Below, piece by piece: positions 57,513-64,000 of a stretch of 64,000 bases of DNA (the stretch's first letter is position 1; the number at the start of each line of letters is the position of its first letter). Origin of the DNA: Enterovibrio gelatinilyticus (GTDB lineage Bacteria > Pseudomonadota > Gammaproteobacteria > Enterobacterales > Vibrionaceae); assembly GCF_028683095.1 (NCBI RefSeq), contig NZ_JAJUBC010000012.1:93748-157747 (forward strand). The letters run 5' to 3'. A program made the translations under genes and the position numbers. The notes under the pieces are model-generated. The model was given only the letters and a program-made list of their open reading frames with translations. It searched no databases and was not told the origin of the DNA.

Positions 57513-59267
57513 CTAGTCGGGGCGGCTTTGAAGTAACTGCCATAGTTCCCGTCTCTCTTCGGCTGATAAGCCGATGCTTCTGTCTCGAGCCTGTAATTTG
57601 TCTATTTGTTGCGCGACACACTGAGCCAATATTTTGTCCAGTGAGTCTAAAAATACATCTAACGCATTGTCTTCATTGATGGGAAGTTCCCAACTGGCCA
57701 ATTTGGCTAACAATGCTTCTTGATCTGAGCCACGCCAATGTTCGAGCAGCTGTCCTGTCGTAATATTGGGACGATGACGGCAAAGTTCAAGCATGGTAGT
57801 GAATAAATTTAAACCGGGCATTCCCAGCTCTTCCACGCCGTCTAGCGGCGGGACAGATTCAACAAACCCAGGATTCTGTAATAACAGTGTAATGACTTCA
57901 CGCATAGGCGTGCGTTTCATTTCTGGTAGAGGCTTGCGTGTTTGTGCTTGCCCTTGTCTGCTGATCAGTTTTTCAAGTTGCTGTTCGTCCGGTAAGCCAA
58001 GCTTTTGCCCTAGGGTGTTCCGTAAATATAGGCGCAATGTGCCGCCGGGAACTTTGTCTATCAAGGGGACCGCTAGCGTGGTCAATTTGGCTTTGCCTTC
58101 TTGACTGCTGGTGTCTACTTGTCCCATTAGGGTGGAAAAGAGAAATTCTGACAAGGACATGGCGCTAGCCAAACGTTGTTCGAACCCTTCTTTGCCTTCT
58201 TGTCTCACCATGGAATCCGGGTCTTCGCCATCAGGCAAGAACATGAATTTCAATTGGCGACCGTCAACTAAATGTGGCAGAGCTTGTTCCATGGCGCGCC
58301 ATGCGGCATCTCGCCCTGCACGGTCTCCGTCATAGCAACAAACCACGCTCGATGTTTGTCGAAACAGGGTTTGCATGTGCTCTGCGGTGGTGGCTGTACC
58401 TAGTGAAGCTACGGCGTAGTCGACATCAAATTGTGCCAACGCCACCACGTCCATATATCCTTCGACCACCAGGAGTTGTTTGGGTTCACGGTGTGCTTGA
58501 AGCACTTCGTAAAGTCCGTATAACTCTCGCCCTTTATGGAAAATAGGCGTTTCTGGGGAGTTGAGGTATTTGGGAGTGCCATCACCTAATACTCGTCCAC
58601 CGAAGCCAATCACTCGGCCTCGTCGATCACGAATGGGGAACATGACGCGACCGCGGAAACGGTCATAGCGACGCCCATTGTCGTTTTCGATCAGCATGCC
58701 TGTTGATACCAGTGCTTGCTGACTTGTATTGTCTTTGCCAAAACGTGTGCGAACTTGGTCCCATTCGTCGGCGACAAAGCCAATACCAAATTTTTGCACG
58801 ATTTCCCCTGATAGGCCGCGGCCTTTGAGGTAATCGATAGCGGTTGCTCCCGCTTCGCTGCGCAGTCCACCTTGGTAGAACTGGGCTATCTGTCCCATCA
58901 TCTGGTACAGGTCGCGTTTTTGGTCACTCCGCGCATAGGGGCCTTTTGGGGCGCCACCGTCACTCTGTTCACGAGGTACATCTAAACCTAGCTGTGAGGC
59001 TAGCTCTTCAATGGCTTCAACAAATTCTAACCGGTCAAATTCCATCACAAAATCGATGGCATTGCCGTGTACGCCACAGCCGAAGCAATGGTAGAACTGT
59101 TTTTCCTGACTCACTGTGAATGAGGGGGTTTTTTCGTTATGGAAAGGGCAGCAGGCACCGTAGTTCTTGCCTTGCTTTTTAAGTTTTACCCGCGCATCTA
59201 TGAGCTCGACAATGTCCAGTCGGGCAAGCAGATCGTCAATGAATGAGCGTGGGATTTTTCCTGCCAT
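57513..59267 (-). CDS. dnaG: DNA primase DnaG
   Basis: Makes RNA primers at the replication fork (584 aa). The N-terminal zinc ribbon is CPFHNEKTPSFTVSQEKQFY followed by HCFGCGVHG. The TOPRIM catalytic core has VVEGYMDVVAL and YDGDRAGRDAA. The C-terminal DnaB-binding region is present. It lies 93 nt upstream of rpoD. Confidence 0.97.
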   Translation of the reverse strand: MAGKIPRSFIDDLLARLDIVELIDARVKLKKQGKNYGACCPFHNEKTPSFTVSQEKQFYHCFGCGVHGNAIDFVMEFDRLEFVEAIEELASQLGLDVPREQSDGGAPKGPYARSDQKRDLYQMMGQIAQFYQGGLRSEAGATAIDYLKGRGLSGEIVQKFGIGFVADEWDQVRTRFGKDNTSQQALVSTGMLIENDNGRRYDRFRGRVMFPIRDRRGRVIGFGGRVLGDGTPKYLNSPETPIFHKGRELYGLYEVLQAHREPKQLLVVEGYMDVVALAQFDVDYAVASLGTATTAEHMQTLFRQTSSVVCCYDGDRAGRDAAWRAMEQALPHLVDGRQLKFMFLPDGEDPDSMVRQEGKEGFEQRLASAMSLSEFLFSTLMGQVDTSSQEGKAKLTTLAVPLIDKVPGGTLRLYLRNTLGQKLGLPDEQQLEKLISRQGQAQTRKPLPEMKRTPMREVITLLLQNPGFVESVPPLDGVEELGMPGLNLFTTMLELCRHRPNITTGQLLEHWRGSDQEALLAKLASWELPINEDNALDVFLDSLDKILAQCVAQQIDKLQARDRSIGLSAEERRELWQLLQSRPD

Positions 59268-59360
59268 AACCTACGTGCGTGTTTTGAATGAAAAAACGTG
59301 AATGTATTCAGTATCTTCTAATTAGAAGACAGGAACAAGAATGACTAACGGAAAGATACG

Positions 59361-59399
59361 AACAAGCCGCGCACTCCCTACGGGATAGCACGGCTTGTT
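59361..59399 (-). terminator. Hairpin between yqeY and dnaG (possible internal terminator)
   Basis: AACAAGCCG (59361-59369) and CGGCTTGTT (59391-59399) with an inner TCCC/GGGA stem. The following minus-strand sequence is only weakly U-rich. Partial termination between rpsU and dnaG is known for this operon in E. coli; the same role is likely here. Confidence 0.6.
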
Positions 59400-59419
59400 T
59401 GCAGGGTTAGGTAAAAACC

Positions 59420-59863
59420 TTATGCCAGATTGGATTTAACCAATTGGCTGATCTTACCCATGTCAGCACGGCCCTGAACTTGAGGTTTCAGGATGGCCAT
59501 GATTTTGCCCATGTCTTGCATGGAGCTCGCACCAGAGGCTGCAATGGCATCTTTTACCATTGCGTCCACTTCGTCGTCGCTGAGTGGTTGCGGCATGAAT
59601 TCTTCTAAAACGGAGATTTCAGCCAGTTCCACATCAGCAAGGTCATCACGACCCGCTGACTGGTATTGCGATACAGAGTCACGACGTTGCTTAACCATCT
59701 TAACGATAACTGCCAGCGATTCTTCGTCAGTCAGAGTTTTCTGACCGTCGATTTCTTGCTGTCTAATTGCAGAGATCATCAAGCGAATTGTGCCAAGGCG
59801 AGGTTTATCTTTCGCCTTCATCGCTACAATTTGTTCACTCTTAATGCGAGCAATCAATTCCAT
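59420..59863 (-). CDS. yqeY: GatB/YqeY domain protein
   Basis: A 147-aa protein related to the C-terminal domain of the GatB amidotransferase subunit (MELIARIKSEQIVAMKAKDK, EEFMPQPLSDDEVDAMVKDA, GKIMAILKPQVQGRADMGKI). The precise role is unknown; tRNA-related is suspected from the GatB link. It sits between rpsU and dnaG, 25 nt after rpsU. Confidence 0.92.
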   Translation of the reverse strand: MELIARIKSEQIVAMKAKDKPRLGTIRLMISAIRQQEIDGQKTLTDEESLAVIVKMVKQRRDSVSQYQSAGRDDLADVELAEISVLEEFMPQPLSDDEVDAMVKDAIAASGASSMQDMGKIMAILKPQVQGRADMGKISQLVKSNLA

Positions 59864-59888
59864 ATCACAATTCCTGTATTAATCGTAA

Positions 59889-60104
59889 TTAGTACAGGCG
59901 AACGCGGCGAGCGTTCTCGCGAGCCAGCTTCTTCAGGTGACGCTTAACAGCGGCAGCCTTAGCGCGTTTGCGAACGGTAGTTGGCTTTTCGAAGTGCTCA
60001 CGACGGCGAACTTCAGAAAGAATACCTGCTTTTTCACAAGAGCGCTTGAAGCGACGCAGTGCTACGTCGAATGGTTCGTTTTCACGTACTTTAACTACTG
60101 GCAT
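59889..60104 (-). CDS. rpsU: 30S ribosomal protein S21
   Basis: A 71-aa basic ribosomal protein ([20 protein letters not shown]). First gene of the macromolecular synthesis operon; divergent from tsaD with 195 bp between for the two promoters. Confidence 0.98.
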   Translation of the reverse strand: MPVVKVRENEPFDVALRRFKRSCEKAGILSEVRRREHFEKPTTVRKRAKAAAVKRHLKKLARENARRVRLY

Positions 60105-60299
60105 GTGCCTTTCACCTCAGGGGTTGTTCGTTAATCGCTGGAGACAAAATGACCAGCTTTGATTAAAAATGGTGCGGAATTCTAATCCGATAAGCGGGTG
60201 CTTGTAAAGCATAACTGGTGAATTTGATCGTGCCCATGTAATATTGCGGCCTGTTTTTGAGTCGACAGATTGAATATCAACGAAGTGAGCTGAGGTGTT

Positions 60300-61319
60300 A
60301 TGCGAATTCTAGGCATCGAGACATCGTGCGACGAGACTGGCGTGGCGATTTATGATGATGAAAAAGGGCTGCTGGCGCATCAGTTGTACAGTCAAGTAGC
60401 GGTGCATGCTGACTACGGCGGCGTAGTGCCTGAACTGGCTTCGCGTGATCATGTGAAGAAGACGATTCCACTGATCAAGGCGACGTTGGAAGAAGCGGGT
60501 TTAACCCCTGAAGATCTCGACGGCGTGGCATATACGGCAGGCCCTGGCCTAGTTGGTGCTTTGTTGGTTGGCGCGACGATTGGTCGCAGCCTCGCGTATG
60601 CGTGGAATGTGCCTGCGGTTGCGGTTCACCATATGGAAGGGCACTTGCTGGCGCCTATGCTGGAAGATAACCCACCTCCGTTTCCGTTTATCGCTTTGTT
60701 GGTGTCTGGCGGACACACTTTGTTGGTGGAAGTGAAAGGGATCGGTGAATATCAGATCCTTGGTGAATCCATTGACGATGCTGCTGGTGAAGCGTTCGAT
60801 AAAACAGCGAAACTGATGGGGCTTGATTACCCGGGTGGTCCTCTGCTGTCTAAGCTGGCTGAGAAAGGCGATAGCTCGCGCTTTACCTTCCCTCGTCCGA
60901 TGACAACGGTGCCGGGCTTGGACATGAGTTTCTCAGGCCTGAAGACTTTCACGGCGAACACCATTGCTGCGAACGATAATGACGATCAGACCCGCGCGGA
61001 CATTGCTCGTGCATTTGAAGATGCCGTGGTAGATACGCTTTTGATCAAAGTGAAACGTGCCCTTAAACAAACGGGCATGAAGCGTATTGTGATTGCTGGT
61101 GGTGTAAGTGCTAACCGTTTCTTGCGTTTGAAACTGGAAGCGTTGGCGGCGTCTATCGGCGGTGAGGTGTATTACCCTCGCACTGAGTTTTGTACGGATA
61201 ACGGCGCGATGATCGCATATGCCGGTATGCAGCGTTTGAAAAACGGCGAACATAATGACTTGGGTGTGAAAGCATTCCCACGTTGGCCGATTGATCAGCT
61301 AAAGCCGGTTGAAGGTTAA
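60300..61319 (+). CDS. tsaD: tRNA N6-adenosine threonylcarbamoyltransferase TsaD
   Basis: Transfers the threonylcarbamoyl group onto A37 of ANN-decoding tRNAs (t6A). [20 protein letters not shown] is the ATPase (ASKHA) start. The metal histidines are in [10 protein letters not shown]. Later motifs include [13 protein letters not shown] and [12 protein letters not shown]. It is 339 aa, the usual length. Divergent from rpsU as in other gammaproteobacteria. Confidence 0.97.
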   Translation: MRILGIETSCDETGVAIYDDEKGLLAHQLYSQVAVHADYGGVVPELASRDHVKKTIPLIKATLEEAGLTPEDLDGVAYTAGPGLVGALLVGATIGRSLAYAWNVPAVAVHHMEGHLLAPMLEDNPPPFPFIALLVSGGHTLLVEVKGIGEYQILGESIDDAAGEAFDKTAKLMGLDYPGGPLLSKLAEKGDSSRFTFPRPMTTVPGLDMSFSGLKTFTANTIAANDNDDQTRADIARAFEDAVVDTLLIKVKRALKQTGMKRIVIAGGVSANRFLRLKLEALAASIGGEVYYPRTEFCTDNGAMIAYAGMQRLKNGEHNDLGVKAFPRWPIDQLKPVEG

Positions 61320-61320
61320 G

Positions 61321-61468
61321 AGCTAGAGCTAGAGCAGGCGCTAGGAAAAGAAGATCCTAGGAAAAGCCAAGAGCAATACTGGCGCTCCAAGTAGTAGAAA
61401 GCGGCACTGTTATCAGTAGCCGCTTTTTCTTTTTCTAGGCCCTAGGAACTGCTCTTCCTAGGATCTAT
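61321..61468. repeat. CTAG-rich inverted repeats between tsaD and plsY
   Basis: At least seven CTAG tetramers occur in about 150 bp. AGATCCTAGGAA (from 61352) is mirrored by TTCCTAGGATCT (ends 61465), so the two sides form inverted arms around the terminator. A related stretch (AGCAGGAAAAGAAGGGCCTAGT) begins at the right window edge. Confidence 0.65.
61398..61437 (+). terminator. tsaD terminator
   Basis: AAAGCGGC (61398-61405), ACTG/CAGT inner stem, GCCGCTTT (61419-61426), then a T-rich run. Confidence 0.88.
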
Positions 61469-62097
61469 CCCTCTTGTTCTTCCTGCTCTTCTTCTGTGTT
61501 AGACCTTTTCTTTTTGTTCCACACTTTTTGCTCTGAGCCGCTGAGGAGTCGCTTAATGTTTTCCTGATGACGGAAGATGATAAGACAAGACAACATGGCA
61601 ACTGGCATAGTGAATTGTGGTTTCACTAACCAAGTAAAGAGTGGGGCAAACAAGGAGGCCATGAGTGCGCCAAGCGATGAGTAGCCCGTTAGCAATAGGG
61701 TGGCTATCCATGTGCCTAACATCATGCCGGTGAGGTCTAAGCCGATAGGTGCGATGGCACCAAGGGCGGTGGCGACACCTTTTCCGCCTCGAAAATGGAA
61801 GAATATGGGGTAGATGTGGCCAAGACAGGCGGCGATACCAATCAAACCGAGCATAAAGGGGTTGATGCCCATTAAGTAACTCGCCCAGACCGGAATTGTG
61901 CCTTTTAGCATGTCACAGAGTAAGACCAGTGCGGCGGCTAATCGCCCGCCTAAACGAAACACATTGGTCGCGCCGGGGTTTCCTGAGCCTTGTTCTCGTG
62001 GATCGGGAAGACCGTATAGCCGACAGATCAGTACTGCGCTGGATATAGAACCCAGTAAGTAAGCAGCAACAATCATAAGCATTCCGAGTGCGGTCAT
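61465..62097 (-). CDS. plsY: Glycerol-3-phosphate acyltransferase PlsY
   Basis: Membrane enzyme (210 aa) that acylates glycerol-3-phosphate with acyl-phosphate. Conserved loops are [15 protein letters not shown] and [13 protein letters not shown]. About five membrane helices. The C-terminal tail is very Glu/Lys-rich ([14 protein letters not shown]) and encoded by repeat-like sequence. Divergent from folB. Confidence 0.95.
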   Translation of the reverse strand: MTALGMLMIVAAYLLGSISSAVLICRLYGLPDPREQGSGNPGATNVFRLGGRLAAALVLLCDMLKGTIPVWASYLMGINPFMLGLIGIAACLGHIYPIFFHFRGGKGVATALGAIAPIGLDLTGMMLGTWIATLLLTGYSSLGALMASLFAPLFTWLVKPQFTMPVAMLSCLIIFRHQENIKRLLSGSEQKVWNKKKRSNTEEEQEEQEG

Positions 62098-62282
62098 TTT
62101 TTCATCCAGTTGAACATTCGCTAGGGCGGTGAGAACTTGCTATAGTTCGCGCACCAGACACAAAGTATCCAATTTTATAGAAATTTTGTGTATATGCATC
62201 ACAGCAATTTTTGCGATGATGGAGCGATGTTACGTGCTTTTGCGCATAATGGGTATCCGACCTCTGAATTTTTTGAGTGAAC

Positions 62283-62636
62283 ATGGATTTAGTATTTATT
62301 GACCAGCTAGAGGTCATCACCACCATTGGTGTGTATGACTGGGAACAGCAAATCAAACAGAAACTGGTGTTTGATATTGAAATGGCACATGACAACCAAC
62401 CTGCAGCCATCAATGATGACGTTGCGTTGGCCTTAGATTATTCAGCCGTGAGCGGCGCGATTCTTGACCTTGTCGAAAACGGACGTTTTCTGCTGGTTGA
62501 GCGTGTCGCGGAAGAGATTGCCTCGCTGATTCAATCGCAATTCTCTGTGCCTTGGGTGCGTGTAAAAGTCATTAAGCCGGGGGCTGTGCCTCAAGCTCGC
62601 TCTGTGGGTGTTGTGATTGAGCGAGGCTCGCGGTGA
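62283..62636 (+). CDS. folB: Dihydroneopterin aldolase FolB
   Basis: Folate pathway enzyme (117 aa) cleaving dihydroneopterin. MDLVFIDQLEVITTIGVYDW and VERVAEEIASL, KPGAVPQARSVGVVIERG are family motifs. ATG 62283 matches the family N-terminus; a GTG two codons earlier is possible. The stop overlaps the folK start by 4 nt. Confidence 0.95.
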   Translation: MDLVFIDQLEVITTIGVYDWEQQIKQKLVFDIEMAHDNQPAAINDDVALALDYSAVSGAILDLVENGRFLLVERVAEEIASLIQSQFSVPWVRVKVIKPGAVPQARSVGVVIERGSR

Positions 62637-63118
62637 TTCAGGTTTTGGTCAGTGTTGGTTCAAACATTGAACGTGAGCACCACATTACGGAAGGGATCGC
62701 TGCGCTAAAGGAGCTCGATCCAAATTGCCGTTGCTCTCGCATATTTGAAGCTGTGCCGGTTGGCTTTGATGGGCCGAACTTCTACAACCTTGTCGTTGAA
62801 CTCCATACGGATTTAAGCCTTGAAGGTATAATGGCTGCGCTGCGAGAGATTGAGTCTCGCTGGGGGCGTGAGCGTAATGCGGTGAAGTTCCGTGATCGTA
62901 CGTTAGATATTGATCTGCTGACATATGGCGATCTTTCTCAGCCTTCTGGCCCTGTGCTACCAAGAAAAGATGTGTATAAATTTGCCTTTACCTTATGGCC
63001 GTTGGCAGAGCTTTGCCCTGACCAAGTGATCCCCGGTGATTCGCAAACTTATCAGCAAGCTTGGGATACCTTCAGTGACGAGCAACCTCTCTGGCCTGTA
63101 ACTGATTTCTCTTTGTGA
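62633..63118 (+). CDS. folK: HPPK, 2-amino-4-hydroxy-6-hydroxymethyldihydropteridine pyrophosphokinase
   Basis: Next folate enzyme (161 aa), adding pyrophosphate to hydroxymethyl-dihydropterin. Motifs VSVGSNIEREHHI, YNLVVELHTDL and RWGRERNAVKFRDRTLDIDL include the metal-binding DIDL. GTG start 62633 overlaps folB (GTGA), so translation is coupled. Confidence 0.95.
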   Translation: MIQVLVSVGSNIEREHHITEGIAALKELDPNCRCSRIFEAVPVGFDGPNFYNLVVELHTDLSLEGIMAALREIESRWGRERNAVKFRDRTLDIDLLTYGDLSQPSGPVLPRKDVYKFAFTLWPLAELCPDQVIPGDSQTYQQAWDTFSDEQPLWPVTDFSL

Positions 63119-63157
63119 TTAATTCCTATTTATAAATAACTTAAGTGATCAACCATT

Positions 63158-63961
63158 ATGAGCATGTTTGAAGCCTTTGCGCTGGCTTTAATTCAGGGCC
63201 TGACAGAATTCCTTCCTGTCTCTAGCTCTGCGCACCTTATCCTTCCTTCGGAAATTCTCGGCTGGCAAGACCAAGGCCTTGCTTTTGATGTGGCGGTTCA
63301 CGTTGGCACATTGCTGGCTGTTGTCGGCTACTTCCGTAAAGAAGTCACTCAATTGCTGGGCGCATTTTTCCGTTCGATCTTCAAAGGTGAACGTTCATCT
63401 GATGCGACCCTTGCGTGGATGATCGCGTTGGCGACGATCCCTGCCTGTATCTTTGGCTTGTTCATGAAAGACATCATTGAGATTTATCTGCGCTCGGCGT
63501 GGGTGATTGCGGTGACGTGTATTGTGTTTGGCCTTCTGCTTTGGTGGGTGGACAACAATGCAAAATCTGAAATTGATGAATACAAAACCACACCAAAATC
63601 AGCGTTGTTGATTGGCTTGTCGCAAGCATTGGCAATGATTCCTGGCACTTCACGCTCTGGCGCAACCATGACCATGGCACTTTACTTGGGCTACACCCGT
63701 GAAGCAGCGGCGCGTTTCTCGTTTCTGATGTCGATTCCTATCATTGTTCTGGCGGGTAGTTACCTTGGTCTAGGGCTTGTGAAAAGTGATGTGCCTGTGA
63801 TGTGGGCACCTATCATGGTGGGTGTGGCGGTGTCGTTTGTCAGTGCTTACATTTGTATTCACTGGTTCTTGAAACTGGTGACCACCATGGGCATGAAGCC
63901 GTTTGTGATTTACCGCATTGCGCTGGGTCTAGGCTTGATGGCGTTTCTTGCTACGCGCTAA
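63158..63961 (+). CDS. uppP: Undecaprenyl-diphosphatase UppP (BacA)
   Basis: Membrane enzyme (267 aa) recycling the undecaprenyl carrier lipid for cell-wall synthesis; also confers bacitracin tolerance. [18 protein letters not shown] and [18 protein letters not shown] are the two catalytic loops. Follows folBK by 39 nt on the same strand. Confidence 0.96.
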   Translation: MSMFEAFALALIQGLTEFLPVSSSAHLILPSEILGWQDQGLAFDVAVHVGTLLAVVGYFRKEVTQLLGAFFRSIFKGERSSDATLAWMIALATIPACIFGLFMKDIIEIYLRSAWVIAVTCIVFGLLLWWVDNNAKSEIDEYKTTPKSALLIGLSQALAMIPGTSRSGATMTMALYLGYTREAAARFSFLMSIPIIVLAGSYLGLGLVKSDVPVMWAPIMVGVAVSFVSAYICIHWFLKLVTTMGMKPFVIYRIALGLGLMAFLATR

Positions 63962-64000
63962 GTGTTAAGCGCAGATAGAGCAGGAAAAGAAGGGCCTAGT

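Overview
The window looks like chromosome 1 of a Vibrionaceae member with about 48-50% G+C (Vibrio, Grimontia or Enterovibrio type). Two gene orders support this. One is leuDCBA-leuL ... PAP2 phosphatase - MJ1255/VC2487-type glycosyltransferase - leuO - acyl-CoA ligase - ilvIH. The other is tsaD / rpsU - yqeY - dnaG - rpoD - tRNA-Ile2(CAU). Both match V. cholerae gene order from memory; I could not run a search, so the genus is open.

Layout. 1-3.6 kb: 5' two-thirds of rapA (minus) and a PIN-PhoH ATPase (plus). 3.7-6.4 kb: two diguanylate-cyclase-type genes (minus), one with a degenerate GGGEF site. 6.5-9.9 kb: thiBPQ thiamine transporter under a TPP riboswitch. 9.9-10.7 kb: periplasmic DUF547 protein. 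10.9-16 kb: leuABCD with a Leu-rich leader peptide, attenuator and terminator. 16.4-20.9 kb: RND efflux pair. 21-29 kb: PAP2 enzyme, glycosyltransferase, leuO, acyl-CoA ligase, ilvIH. 29.2-30.6 kb: pykF. 31.2-33.6 kb: two more GGDEF genes. 34-46.4 kb: an accessory-looking stretch with a coupled pair of tiny ORFs, a DEDDh exonuclease, a GH30 lipoprotein, an orphan caspase/CHAT-like protein, tandem small secreted proteins, LysR and MarR regulators, a Tat-exported nitroreductase, a B-box-like zinc protein, and an orphan set of colicin-immunity-type genes.

46.4-55.4 kb is a discrete integrative element of about 8.95 kb. It lies between a 43-44 bp direct repeat that is the 3' part of tRNA-Ile2, with paired 27-bp arm-type repeats just inside each end. 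It carries a tyrosine recombinase, an AlpA-like regulator, a P2-gpA-like HUH replication endonuclease, and three cargo modules: an operon of a two-TM GAF-like protein with a Panacea/SocA-like protein, an unknown 241-aa protein, and a fused HKD (PLD) nuclease plus EVE-like domain protein. I regard the two recognisable cargo modules as the best candidates for undescribed defence functions. The site next to tRNA(CAU) and rpoD is, from memory, the one used by VSP-II in V. cholerae.

55.5-64 kb returns to core genes: rpoD, dnaG, yqeY, rpsU (macromolecular synthesis operon, minus), then tsaD, plsY, folB, folK and uppP, with CTAG-rich repeats in the gaps. All functional calls are from reading motifs; no database search was possible.
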